Positions 10,692 to 22,560 are shown, numbered from the stretch's first letter. The stretch: 64,000 nt of DNA from Physcomitrium patens (GCF_000002425.4 NC_037271.1:2983404-3047403), one strand, 5' to 3'. Notes: generated by a model from the sequence alone, not told the origin. Translations and numbers: made by a program.

Positions 10692-13600
10692 ATGGAGTTA
10701 AGCACAATTAAAATGACAATCATAAGGGCTGCACCGCCGTTAGCAAGAGGGAGTATAGTGCGGAAAGCTGATGCTTACCCATGCTTTCGCTCTCTGCCTC
10801 ACGCCGGGTCCCTCCTTGTCTCTGCTAGATTTCCCTCTGGTTTGTTAGGACCTGAATCTCATGGTAGATCATCGCAAAGGAGATCTAATTTTGTTGCGGA
10901 GAGTACTGATAAATCATTCAGAAGCTCAAATTCTTTCAGATCTTATCACTGTAGCTCGATAGATGAAACCTTCTTCAAGCTAAGATTTGGCTTGAGAAAT
11001 GGTGGCATCAGCAGCGCCGGTGGAAGAAGGCATGGAATTAGGGTTCCTAGATCAACAGAGAATGGAGGAGGGGAGAAAGGGGGAGGCGAATCTACATCTA
11101 CAGCGACTGAGGAATTGGAGAAAGAGAAAGACCCCAACTCCTCTGATGCATCAACTACTCCTTCCACTCTCCAACCTGTACGTGTATCATTTGTATCCCA
11201 TTTCTGTTTCCTTCAACTCACAATTTTTGGTTGCGATCGATTAGTTTCAATCCTATCGTGTGTTCGTGGGCTCACTGTATATGGCAGGATTACTTTCATA
11301 TCCTTCGTTCTCTTCTTCTGCTATGGATACGATCAAAGAGTCCTAAAGACGATAGATCTAGTCACGATGTTGAGCTGTACTCTAGCTGTCTGATTGGAGA
11401 CTGAATCATGGTCGAATGACGTGACGAGATGGTTGTTGCTTATGTTCAAGTTCCACTGAAGTATTGAAAACCATCTAGTGTTTTTTCGTTTTTAATAGAC
11501 CTGATTTTTTTGTATTTTAGGTTTCATTTGGAAAAAATACTTTATTTCATGGGTTTAGCAGTAGTACCCTTTCTGAGTGATGTTATTCGCAGGCAGACGA
11601 TTCATCTCAAACTGTACCAGTCAATGTGCAATTAGACGCGTTTCGGTTAGTGGAGTTGATTGGCCCAGAGAAAGTTGATCCAGAGGATGTGAAAGTTTTT
11701 AAGGAGAAATTGTGTGGTTATACAACATACTGGATGACCGGGCAAGAACCCTTCGGAGATTTAGGTGAAGGTGTGCTTCTTCTTGGAAATTTGAGAGGGA
11801 AACGCGAAGATGTTTTTGCTAAGTTGACGAAGGGTGTGCGCGAGTTATTCGGCTCAAAATATGATCTATTTATGGTGGAGGAGCCCAATGCTGAAGGAGA
11901 GGATCCCAGGGGTGGACCTAGAGTCAGCTTCGTCTTGCTCAGGAAGGAGGTCTCGGATCCAGGTCCGACAACACTGTGGCAATACGTTATAGCTGCAATA
12001 TTGTGTGCTCTCACGGCAGGTTCCTGCCTTGAGCTCGGCATTGCATCCCAGGCAAGTCTTTTGGCTTGAACTAACTTAGAGTGCCGCGGCCGTTGTGCAT
12101 GTCTCAGACTTCGTTCATAGGAATGCAGCAAAATACTCTCTGCGAAATGCAAGTTGAATCCAATGCTTCCATTTTGTAAACGTAGCAGTTCTGCGGCAAC
12201 TTTTACAACTAATGCTAGAATCTGTGGATATTTATTATATTGTCCGTATAGTCGTACGTCTTTTTAGTTACAGTAGTAGGCCTTAATAATTGCCTACATA
12301 TTGTATTGTGGCAACTCGTACATTTAAGAATGTTGTCGTATCTGCTGATAGTTGATGAAATGATGGGCTATGCAGTTATCGAGGCTTCCACCAAACGTTG
12401 TTCAGTATTTCACGAATCCAGAATCGATAGAACCTCCTGATCTGCAAGTGCTGGTGCCATTTGTAGACGCTGCGCTTCCTCTTGCATACGGGGTTTTTGG
12501 GGTTCAGGTTTTTCATGTATGTGCAATAATCCATCTACCCCTTCACATTTCAAGTTGTTCATAGTTCTAATTTCTCGAGTCTTACACTAGTTGTGTCCTT
12601 CATTGCAGAGGTATTTAGTTTTCTTTGAGGTTCTGACATGGCATTTGATCTCACTTGTAATTTTTGCGATTCAAGTTGTGATTTCTCTAGCTGTATTATT
12701 ATAATATATGATAGCGAAATGTTGAACAATTTATGTGCACATGTCGGACACCCTGTTCCTGCATTGTTTAGTAGGTAGCAGTCCCGTGAAATTGATAGGA
12801 TTGGTTCATTAAATCTTTTCTATCTATTCATTCGTTGAGTAGGCGCCCCAGTTGATTCTAAAGATGGTATTCATCTTCTCTTTAAGTGTGCCTGAGCAGT
12901 CCCTTAAAAATTCTTTCTGATACAATGGTTAACTTTAAAATAAAATAAAAATTGAGTTTGTAAGAACACTTGTCATGTAACTGTTGTAACCATCGTGCTT
13001 TGTCCTTGCAACATCAATTTTAACAAGGTTGTCCCTGAATTCAGGAGGTGGGGCACTGGCTAACAGCAACACCCAGGGGGGTGAAAATGGGAATTCCCTA
13101 TCTTGTTCCCAACATCACCTTGGGGAGTTTCGGCGCAGTCACCCAGGTATCTTTTCCTGTTTTCAAATGCTTATGCGTGTAATAGTTGTTCCTGTAGTTT
13201 TTTAAAATATATCTTGTTGTACTTGCCGCAGTGAAAACCATTTAGTCTAGCTTGGGAAATGATATAACTCTGCAAGTTCTGCGTTTTGTTTGAAGAGTTT
13301 TGTTGGTATCATTGGATCTATGCTAAAGTTGTTTTAGCAAACATTTCGGTGCTTGCATGATATAGTTGGTGTGTTAGCTGAGATAATAAACTGTTCTATC
13401 CTCATACCTCCTAGCATGGTTTCCCTTTTTATGAACTAATTTGTTCAATTCATGTTTGCAGTTCAAATCTATATTGCCAGACAGAAGGGCAAAATTTGAT
13501 ATCTCATTAGCAGGCCCTTTAGCAGGGGGAATACTGTCCCTTTCAATGCTGGGGGTAGGACTTTTGCTATCTGTGAGTCCAGAGGCCTCTGATGAGCTTA

Positions 13601-15369
13601 TACAAGTCCCTAGCTTGTTGTTTCAAGGTTCTCTCCTTTTGGGAACTATTAGCCGAGCAGTCCTTGGTTACGAGTAAGTTGATTCATTAAACACACAGAT
13701 GTTTTCTTCATATTTTTAGGGCATTTTTTAGTTATTCACATATTGTTGGTTTATCTAGTTCACATGTTTATCCTAGAAGTGACATAGGGTCAGAGAAGGG
13801 GCTGTTGTTAATGTGAACTTTCTTAGTGTATGACTTAATATATTTTTCACTTTGGCAGCTATTACTATCTCTTATACTAAAAGATTCCAACATTTGTTTT
13901 TGCTTGGTTGCAGTGCCATGCATGCCGCAACTGTTTCCATACATCCGCTTGTAATTGCAGGCTGGTATGTTAAGCTTTTCACTACGCAACTCGTCAGATT
14001 CTCTTCCAGTGCGTGGTGGATTCTTCCATTTATTTAAAGCTCTTTCTGATACTGAAGTTGTGTTTCATTTTGAATACTGTTATATTTTCTCAGCAGAAAT
14101 TTCACAATGGATATTGGGTTGCAGGTGTGGGCTAACCACGACTTCTTTCAATCTGATGCCGGTAGGCTGTCTTGATGGTGGCCGCGCTATGCAGGTTAGT
14201 AATATGTCTACACAGCATTTTGCATCTAATATGTTTCCTGAAAAGACTTAGGACTGTGCTGTTTCGTGCTGCTTGATATTGTAAGTATTTGGTTGAGTTG
14301 TACCTAAAATGCACAACCGCCGGTGATCAAGTCTTTCATTAATATAACTCACCTTTTTTCGTGTAAATCCGAATATTTTTGAATATGGATTATTTAAATA
14401 TTCAATTTTAAGGCAACTAATCCTCCTGTCGAAACAATTAGCAGGATCTTACTCAAACAAGCCTCCTTATCTTAGTGAACATTTTTTTATTAATTGCGAG
14501 CAATTTTAAATTCTGGAATAGCATCTGCTTCTAGGTTGACAAAAACTTGTCTGGCAGTTGCATACGTTTCAATCCCTGCTTTTCTTTCTCTAACACGGTC
14601 TTTTGGAGACTCGCAGGCAGCATTTGGGAAAACAGCTCTGAATGTGTTTGGACTTCTGACATACCTGATGCTTGGGCTTGGAGTGGTATGCTCCTTTTTT
14701 CCTTGGAATTGCTGAACTTTTGGTATCATATCGTATATGAACAGACTCTAAATGGAATGCATTTGGACTTCTGACATACCTGATGCTTGGGCTTGGAGTG
14801 GTATGCTCCTTTTTTCCTTGGAATTGCTGAACTTTTGGTATCATATCGTATATGAACAGACTCTAAATGGAATGCATTCTGAATTTATGTATCATCTCTT
14901 ATTCACCGTTGCATTGAATGTATCCAAAGCTCATGAGCTGTATGTTTGACTGCAGCTTGGAGGTCCTCTATCATTGCCATGGGGCTTATATATACTTATT
15001 GTTCAGGTACAGCTCATATGTGCATTCTTTTCAAATGCACGATCTATCTTTTGGTAAAATCAGATTACAACACCAATTTCCTTGCTGTTTCGAGTTGGGG
15101 GTACCGCAACGGTGTTCACGTGCATTCTCTCTCATACTCATTGCGGTGCATAGCATAGCGCATGTTATACGTCTTGCTGAACGTGCAGTGGTGGAATGTT
15201 TCTACAGAGATCGCCGGAGAAGCCCTGCTTGAACGATGTCACTGAAGTTGGAACTGTAAGGAAAGTAGGCTTCTCGATAGTCTTACTGCTTTCTTTGGTC
15301 TTGTTGTTACCTCTGTGGGATGGGCTTGCAGAGGAGCTGGGCATTGGCTTGAGCAATCCACTTTTCTGA
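10692..15369 (+). CDS. EGY1: EGY1-type chloroplast intramembrane zinc metalloprotease, 10 exons
   Basis: Exons: 10692-11177, 11593-12051, 12376-12516, 13045-13146, 13462-13673, 13914-13964, 14125-14194, 14617-14685, 14956-15006, 15208-15369. All phases close, giving 600 aa. Residues 1 to about 160 are Ser/Arg-rich then low-complexity Gly/Glu/Ser, consistent with a plastid transit peptide and linker. Downstream are GPEKVDPEDV, the family GNLR motif (227-230), the membrane-embedded zinc site HEVGH (362-366) and the third ligand in LDGGR (500-504), within several hydrophobic segments. EGY1 is a site-2-protease homologue of plastid membranes required for chloroplast development; the close match over the whole catalytic half supports EGY1, not EGY2 or EGY3. 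The first intron after the HEXXH histidine splits the motif H|EVGH. Intron 2 has a GC donor, and intron 8 contains a duplicated piece of exon 8. Confidence 0.95.
12052..12375 (+). other. GC-AG intron in EGY1
   Basis: The donor reads CAG|GCAAGT and the acceptor TGCAG|TTATCG. The flanking codons join in phase 0 to give ELGIASQ followed by LSRLPPNVVQYF, continuous with the EGY1 family. The GC donor is otherwise consensus-perfect, as is usual for GC-AG introns. Confidence 0.85.
14647..14876 (+). repeat. perfect 115-bp tandem duplication spanning the EGY1 exon 8/intron 8 junction
   Basis: Positions 14647-14761 and 14762-14876 are identical by eye over all 115 bp. The unit begins inside exon 8 and carries its last 39 coding bases, the GTATGC donor and about 76 bp of intron. 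The second copy has the donor but no acceptor, so it is expected to be spliced out as intron. Use of the second donor would read into TGA after about 10 extra codons. Confidence 0.9.
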
Positions 15370-15435
15370 AGTTTTCAGCTGGTAAAAACTTATGTAACAT
15401 TTTGTCTAAAAATTTGTCAATTAAATTTGATATGT

Positions 15436-15771
15436 TATTTCTGTACACTATGTACCAGAATTACCCTTCTATAAACGCCTTTTGCACCCCAATTTGATCG
15501 TAATATATTTGGAGATGAATTTTTTCCTACTATGAATCATCACAGTACCATGGACTACCATGTTGTCCTCTGCGTTTTATTACTGCAATTTGTTTGAGGT
15601 CTATGAAACTGCTCTTTAGCTGTGATCAAGAGTGTAATGCCGTTGGTAGTAGGCCTCTAAACAAACTCTCACCTCACTTATGAGGAAGAATCAGACTGGC
15701 GTGCGACCAAGGTTTAATTGATCTGAAGGCATTTATAAAAGGTTAATTCTGGTACATAGTGTACAGAAATA
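15436..15771. mobile_element. foldback (MITE-like) element, about 336 bp
   Basis: A 45-bp segment at 15436-15480 (TATTTCTGTACACTATGTAC...) recurs inverted at 15727-15771 with about 42/45 identity. The inside (15481-15726) has no coding capacity. Short inverted arms around a noncoding core directly 3' of EGY1 fit a small foldback or MITE-like insertion. A further copy of the GTATCAGAATTACC motif follows at about 15787-15821. No clear target-site duplication was found. Confidence 0.55.
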
Positions 15772-15819
15772 TGAATTGAAGCATATGTATCAGAATTATT
15801 TATATGTATCAGAATTACC

Positions 15820-16049
15820 CTTCAATTTGTTCTCCTCATGATACTTGAGTTGGTTAATAACAAGATGCAAGAAAGCAAAGAAAAGCTCCCAATGATCTAT
15901 CAATGATTGACAACCCACTTTAAGTTACAATCGTACAAGCAAGTGCCATAATAATGCTCCAGGGGTGACAACCTAACTCGGCTTTTTAAAATATTTACAG
16001 GAGGCAGAATCTGCAAATTCACCCAGAGCTTCTAACATTGAGTAAACAG

Positions 16050-16080
<31 letters not shown>

Positions 16081-16259
16081 CGACTACAATTCTACATCGC
16101 TTTGTCATAATATAAAAGATTTGTTTGTGTGATTTGTTAAAGTTGGTTAAATTTTCATATTTTTCTTCAGTAGCTATTATGTTATGGCAGATTCACATAA
16201 TCTATATATTAATACTTTTAGTTATTAGCAAAGTTGAATTAAAACTTTTATTTTGTGGA

Positions 16260-16290
<31 letters not shown>

Positions 16291-18565
16291 GGCAAGAATT
16301 ATTTTTGTGCATTTAATTGTTTTCAAAGGGCCATTATTTTCTATATTGAACATTATTAAGGATGGATGTAGTTTAATTCTAAATTTTCTTAGAATACTTT
16401 GAAAATCTATATGGAATTGTTTGGAGGTGACTTAATTTGCAATAAGAAAAACAAAATTGTGTATATATAATCATTCCATGCATTGATTGCAATGATTTTG
16501 TGTCGAATAAGTTATATAAGAGATTTCTTTCTTAGCTCTTATTATAAACCATATATAGACCAATTAAAATTATATTTAGGAGACAATACACTTCAACATA
16601 TTCTTATTTTCACATCCCATTGTTCATATTTGAAGTTTCTTTATTTCTTTCTCTCTCTCAAGTATTGCTTTGAAATAAAATAATTATCACCAACGTTTTA
16701 TCCACAGAAAAACATCTGAAGCATAAATCATCTACCAGATCCTGATTTTAGGATTTTATGATTTAGGAACTAAATTGATTCTTGCAAACCATTTGATTTC
16801 TTTCAAATTATAAAATTTGCAATATATGTTCTATTTTGTAATTGTAGAAAATACTATATTTAGGTAAATAGACATTTATATAAGAAGGTGGTGCTTGTTC
16901 TACCAAATAGATTTATTTCACATTACAAAAATGTTTTCAAAAGCTAGATATATAGGTGTCACATCAATTTTTTATTAGATTTTTGATTTTTAGTACCATT
17001 TTTGGATATTATTTATTGTATGTAATGTAGAATGAGGTGACTGACTACTTTCTTTACAATATTTTATATGTTTTAATATATATTGTAGAAGTTATTAAAA
17101 TTTAGAAAACATGATTGAAAAGCTACAAATATTTGTTTTATTAATAAGCAATTATTTCATTATTTTAGGTAGATAAAATCTAACCCTCTTTTCGTTTTGA
17201 CTGTGAAGTACATAATTTAAGCTACTTTGATTTAGATTGTAGATTAGCAACTATCTTAAAGGATTTTTTTTTCAATATATATATATATATATATGTATAA
17301 CCTATGAATGTATTTCCTTTATTATAAGTAAACAATAGAAAAAAAAATAAAATAATGTTAATCATAATATTTTATTCATTAATTTTTTTAGAATTATTTA
17401 GTATGTATTATTAGAATTATAGAAAAATATATAAATTAACTATAAAAGTTTGTTTTTAATTTTTTTATAGCCATTGATGTAAAATCTATTTTTTTGTATA
17501 TATTGGCATTTTAGTAAAATAATCCTTGACTTCACTAGATAAATGCTTTTGGCTAAACATAGACTAAATATATTAAAGTTAGTAAAAATTTTAAGATATT
17601 ATTTGATATATTATTAGATATTAGTTATATATTTAAAAAAATTAATAACATAAATAAGTAGCACCATGAAACTTTGCGACATGCTTTTATAAAATTAAGT
17701 TTTGTTAATAAAAGTTGTTGTTTTTACTTTTGGTCTAATCCATAATATTTTTGTAATAGAATATTATATAAAATTAATCTAAATAGAAAAATTAATCAAT
17801 ATATTAATAGTCATAGCTAACCACCTTTATTAAATAAAAGTTGAAGTTATAATTGATGCTTCAATTATAACTATGTGAAATTATACACAATTATATAACT
17901 TTTAATTTTACATAGTACCTAAACTGAATATAAGTTCAATGTCAATATAATATAATATTTTACATATTCTTTAAAAACATCATGTTTAATTGTTTATAAA
18001 CTAATGCAAAACATCAATATAAAAATATATACTTATATTTTTTGGAGATGAATAAAATATTAAAAAAATAAGATTAAGTATAAATAATTAAAAAGATTCT
18101 TTTATAATAAAAAAATAGATTAATTACAACATTGCAACATTAAATTATTTATATCTTTATAAATGCAATGTATACTAGTTTAGTATTTTAATAAAAATAA
18201 TTTCTTCAAAAGTATATATATATATATATATATATATTTTAAATAGTTATTTTTTCATTTAAATTTCTTATTTTTAAGTCGCCAATTAATTCTGAAGTAC
18301 ACAATTTATAGCAACCTTCAATTTTGGTTTTAATCTCCATCACCACCAGAGCCTCTAATTGTTTCCTCTCTTTTGACAATCTTTAATTAGCAAACATTGT
18401 TGGAGCTTTTGCAACAACAACAACTACAACCATAACAAGGTTTGATCAATTGTCATCTTATATCTGTATTTGATCCAAAGTAAGCTTATACATATGAGGC
18501 TTGAGTTCTATTTTGATGATAGGCTTGAGTTTCACTTTGTAGTGAGGTTTGATTTTATTCTTTAG
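15820..18565. other. AT-rich intergenic DNA between EGY1 and the copia element
   Basis: This contains no convincing exon. It holds poly-T tracts at about 16050-16077 and 16263-16290 and (TA)n tracts near 17277-17294 and 18214-18236. The last few hundred bases are less AT-rich (TCCATCACCACCAGAGCCTC) but have no open frame of note. Confidence 0.6.
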
Positions 18566-18569
18566 AAAT

Positions 18570-18715
18570 TGTTGGATATTATGAAGGAAACCTTAGCTTA
18601 GATTATATCATCCTTATTATGTCAGCTATGAGTGACAACATCAGTTTAGAATAGAAATAGATATGACTTCTATTAGTATTAGACAACACAAGAAGCTTAT
18701 TATTGTAAGATAAGA

Positions 18716-18751
<36 letters not shown>

Positions 18752-18832
18752 TATTGCATGTATAAAAGAAAGAGGTGTGTAAATATATTTTGATTCAAAT
18801 AAAAGAGATGATAATTTCTTAGAAATTTTTTA
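18570..18832 (+). repeat. 5' LTR of the copia element
   Basis: It starts TGTTGGATATTATGAAGGAAAC and aligns with the 3' LTR at 34423-34747 over its length, including a (TA)n tract at the same internal position (about 18719-18746) followed by AGAAATTATTGCATGTATAAAAGA, which holds a TATA-like TATAAAAG. The 3' boundary is set by the adjoining primer binding site and is accurate to a few bases. Confidence 0.75.
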
Positions 18833-18834
18833 TA

Positions 18835-18846
18835 TGATATCAGAGT
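18835..18846 (+). promoter_or_regulatory. copia primer binding site (initiator-Met tRNA type)
   Basis: TGATATCAGAGT directly follows the 5' LTR and differs at two positions from TGGTATCAGAGC, the common plant copia site complementary to initiator methionine tRNA. Its position supports both the LTR boundary and the plus orientation. Confidence 0.7.
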
Positions 18847-18929
18847 ATGAAAAGAAGAGAGTTCATTCTTGAATAGATAAAGTATTGTTTATTGAGTACA
18901 ACATATTCTTGAAAAACATGCATGAATAA

Positions 18930-20935
18930 AATCACTATTTTGAAAATGATTATATAACTTCAATTTAAGAGTAGAAGCTACTAAGAGCATCACAATCAAT
19001 GATAAATTGTATTAGGTCTTTTAAGAAAAAGACTTCAAAAATGATTGAAAGTGAGCAATAATGGCATCTATTTGTATGAGAGGCCAACAAACTTGTTTGA
19101 AATAAATATTATTACATGTAGCAATTAAAAATAAAAGCCATGCTTATTAGAAAGAGTTTATAGCCTACTATAGAAGTTAAGAGAGAACCTACAAGCTTCC
19201 ATGCACTAATCAAAGACAAGCACTATACGGCTACAATACTTTAGTAAGAAAAAAACAAAGCTCATTTGGAAATATTAATGTCTATTAGTAATGAATTTGT
19301 GGATATAATAATAGAAAAATCAGAACTTGCCAATGTATAGAAATTTCTTAAGGAGGTTTATTAAAGTGAAGATCAATTACAAATCATATCTTTAAATCCA
19401 CACTTCTTTGCATTGCAATTAAAAAAAGAAAGAGATGTTGAAGAATATGTTAAATTAGCAAAAGAATACAACAACAAACTAGTCATGTTGGAAGAATTCC
19501 TTCTAGAAAAGATGTTTGTAAACTTACTTTTGAATGAATTATCAAGAAGTTAAGATACAATGATTTAATCAATTAAAAATTTGACTTTTTTACCAAATTT
19601 TGATAAATGTATCACTAGGATTTTGAATGATGCAAAAAAATTCAAAATATAATTACAACATCTGGGTGAGGTTGAAGAAATAAATTATATTACATGTCTA
19701 AGTTGTAGACAAAGACAAGGCTATAAAAGAACAGATTAAGAAGGATGTAATAGCAAAAGAAGAGAGAGAGGATAATCTTTTTCAAATGAAGGAGTACTTT
19801 ATTGTTGTGTATGTGGAAAACCTAAGCATATTGTATGTAATTGCTATCATTGAAAAGTGCTAATTATAATAAAAAAGACTATCAACTTAATAATTAAGTC
19901 AAAATCTAATAAAAAAATTAATAAATAAAAAAAATTGAGGAGCCAAATCAATTAGAAGCAATTCTAGCTAAGTTTCACAAATCATAAGGTTGGTGCATTG
20001 ATAGCAACTGTAGTATTTATGTAAGTGAAGAAAAAGATACTATTATGAATTTAAGAAAGATGGTTAGCAAGAATTTTACTATTGCATAAGGTGAATTATA
20101 TGGAATTAAATACAAGAATGATATCAATTTGCAAATTGATTATGATGAAATAAAAGTAAGAAATATTTTGTATTCACCGTCTATCATTAAAAAAAATTAT
20201 TTATTGGTTGTCTTGTAGAAATTAGAAGATCCATTTTATTTACTAAAATTTCATGTATATATATTAGAAGATATTTAAAAAATGAATATAATAGCAATAG
20301 GATACTACGACTAAAAGAATGGCTTGTATAAATTTGGTATTATAATTTTCAAAGAAAATAGAATAAATTTTATTTTTACAAATGCTAAGATACAAAATTG
20401 TCATCAATAATTTGGACATTTATATTATACATGGTTGTATCATCTCTCAAAAGTAAATAGAGTGAAAGAACTATATATGCTCTCAAATGCAAAAGATGCA
20501 TGTGACATTTATCCTACAAAATATCAATACAAGGAAAAATTTCCAAAAGTACCTAATAATAGAGCTATAGAGATATATCAAATTATTCATGTTGATTTAA
20601 TGGTATCTATGAAAATTACATCATCAAATTAGTGAAGATTTATTACAATTTTTATTGATGACAAAAGCCATAAGAGTTGGAGGTACTTTCTAAAAACTAA
20701 AGATGAAATCATTAAAAAATTCAAGTAATTTAAGGTTATGGTAGAAACTGAGACAAACAACAAAATAAAGGTATTAAGGGCAATTAAAAGAGAAAAATTC
20801 TTATCTACAACATTCACAAACTATTTCCAAGCAAATGAAATCAAAAAATAATTAATGCAAACAAGAATTCATGCTCAAAATAACATAGTAAGACTCATCA
20901 AATTCACTCATTAGTTGTTATAGAAAAAAAAGATG
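18930..20935 (+). pseudogene. copia gag-protease-integrase remnant
   Basis: Stop-interrupted frames preserve a gag region (NPHFFALQLKKERDVEEYV), a CX2CX4HX4C zinc knuckle at 19803-19844 (CCVCGKPKHIVCNC), an aspartic-protease-like WCIDSNCS at about 19993, a GAG-pre-integrase-like stretch and an integrase-core-like region (IFIDDKSHKSWRYF) at about 20650-20690. These lie in canonical copia order. There is no intact ORF; the longest open piece, 20435-20632, is only 65 codons. Confidence 0.75.
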
Positions 20936-21273
20936 CATTTAGAATGATTAAAATCATAATATATAGTGAATGGTGTAGAAATCCTTGGACAAATATAAAA
21001 TTAGAATGTTAGTTATAGAAATGGAATTTTTGTAAGTCTTGAAAGTGTCACGGACACAGAAATTGTCACGGTCAGAGAAATACAGGCTCAAGATCTAACA
21101 AGAAGTTCAAGAAGAACTGGCAAGAACTAGATTAATCAGATGAATACAAGAACAACACCAGACAGGTGAGCTAAAGCTCCAAGAGATGTGTTGTAGAGAC
21201 TGAAGAATTCTTCAGCCTCGATTCCAATATATACTCCTATTTAGGAAACTTCTCAAGTAACTTCTACCAACTA

Positions 21274-21293
21274 GGAAGGTTCTAGAAGGTTCC
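21274..21293. promoter_or_regulatory. perfect four-unit heat-shock element (HSE-1)
   Basis: The sequence is gGAAggTTCtaGAAggTTCc, four uninterrupted alternating nGAAn/nTTCn units, the binding geometry for trimeric heat-shock factors. It lies about 41 bp upstream of the minus-strand TATA box in the solo LTR. Confidence 0.7.
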
Positions 21294-21404
21294 AGAGACT
21301 TGTTTCTAGAAGGTTTTAGAAACTTATCTCTAGAAGGTTCTAAGAACTATGTCCCTAACATCTTCTACCAACTAGGAAGCTTCTCAAGCAACTTCCATCA
21401 ACTA

Positions 21405-21424
21405 AGAAGCTTCTAGAAGGTTCC
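21405..21424. promoter_or_regulatory. perfect four-unit heat-shock element (HSE-2)
   Basis: The sequence is aGAAgcTTCtaGAAggTTCc with all four pentamers intact. It is in the second copy of the 131-bp U3 duplication, at the position equivalent to HSE-1. Confidence 0.7.
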
Positions 21425-21433
21425 AGAGACTTG

Positions 21434-21453
21434 CTTCTAGAAGGTTCTAGAAA
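21434..21453. promoter_or_regulatory. perfect four-unit heat-shock element (HSE-3)
   Basis: The sequence is cTTCtaGAAggTTCtaGAAa with four intact pentamers, 9 bp after HSE-2. The equivalent site in the other duplicate (21303-21322) has one degenerate unit, and weaker copies lie at 21327-21347 and 21457-21475. Confidence 0.7.
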
Positions 21454-21496
21454 CTTGTCTCTAGAAGGTTATAAGGACTATGTCCCTAACAGAAGG

Positions 21497-22560
21497 TAAT
21501 TATCTTAGTTGATTTAGTACTTTAATTTATTATTGAATATTAAGGATTATTTATTAAGATCAATATTTAAATTAGATTTCTATCTATATATTATTTATTA
21601 AATATATATATATATATAATTTTTAATTAATAGTTAAAAGAAGCATGAAAAAGAACCTCATATCTTTTTAGTTAGTTATATAGAAAGTAGAATTCATAGT
21701 AGTTTTAAATTAATTATATTACTATAAAAAATTATCAAGATAGGAAAATATAGATTTAAATTGATATTAATATTATAAAAATATTATAGAAATTTTTAAA
21801 TTTTATTTAGAATTTATTTTAAAAAAATTAGGAATTTTTAGAGCAATTTTTAAAACTTTGATAAAAATGAGTTTTACCACTTTGGAAGCCATTATGAAAA
21901 AATAGAGCAAGATTTGAAGGCCATAGAAGGTTTTTAGGATAATTGGATATTTTTAAATACCATGGTAAAGTCAAAAATGAAAAAATATTGGTTTTACTAG
22001 TAGAAAATAATAGGACTAGCAGCTAGTGAGGTCCTTGTAAAAAAGAAGGTGCAGAAGTCTCATATGGATTATACTACCTTGAAAGTAGTTTGGAGGATAA
22101 GACTAAAGCCTTGTGGCCTCTCTTATATACCTATATATACTATATGTAATCCTTGGTGGAGCTCAAATCTTTGATCTATAAACAAGTTATCTTTGAAGTA
22201 AAATATTTTTACTTAATTTTTTATTTATTTATTTGTTATTTTTAAACCTTCATAATTTATTCATAATAACTCGGATTTACATATTTATTATACCATTTGA
22301 AATATAAAAAAAATAAAATTTTAAAAATAGATGTTTTATTTTCACTTTTTACTTTTTTTTGGATAAAAACTCAATGAATAGACTGTGATTAGTTTTATAC
22401 TATACAATTGCTTGATTGCACTTATTTCACTTATTTTTGTATTAAACTTCTTTTGTTCTTATTCTTACTACTTTCACTTCACACCACCAATTACAAGCAA
22501 CACTTAATTGAGACCATATTGTAATTTGGATTGAAAGGTGAAATTTACCTTCACACATAG
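21497..22560. other. unassigned insert within the copia element
   Basis: Copia integrase homology ends near 20935-21000 and RT homology resumes near 22640, yet removing the solo LTR still leaves about 1 kb, more than copia needs. The stretch includes CTCTTATATACCTATATATAC (a possible TATA region near 22120) and no coding frame. It may be a further LTR fragment. Confidence 0.35.

Larger units (their letters stand above)
21046..21491 (-). repeat. solo LTR (copia-like) with a heat-shock-element array
   Basis: The segment reads TGTCACGG...CCTAACA on the plus strand and TGTTAGGGAC...CCGTGACA on the minus strand, so TG...CA ends fit either way. Near-matching 5-bp repeats flank it (GAAAG 21041-21045, GAAGG 21492-21496). 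It is clearly less AT-rich than its surroundings. Minus orientation is favoured because a TATATAT box (21227-21233) then lies downstream of the heat-shock elements and about 180 bp before the LTR end. Its 5' half in that orientation is a diverged 131-bp tandem duplication (21230-21360 and 21361-21491). No internal domain or second LTR adjoins it, hence solo. Confidence 0.65.

Noticed and set aside
12508..12510. Alternative EGY1 exon 3 donor right after GVFGVQ
   Set aside because: Using GTTTTT here would lose Val-Phe and the first His of HEXXH. The later GTATGT donor at 12517 restores FHEVGH.
20435..20632. 65-codon ORF as an independent small gene
   Set aside because: It is the longest surviving piece of the copia pre-integrase and integrase region, in the correct position and frame order.
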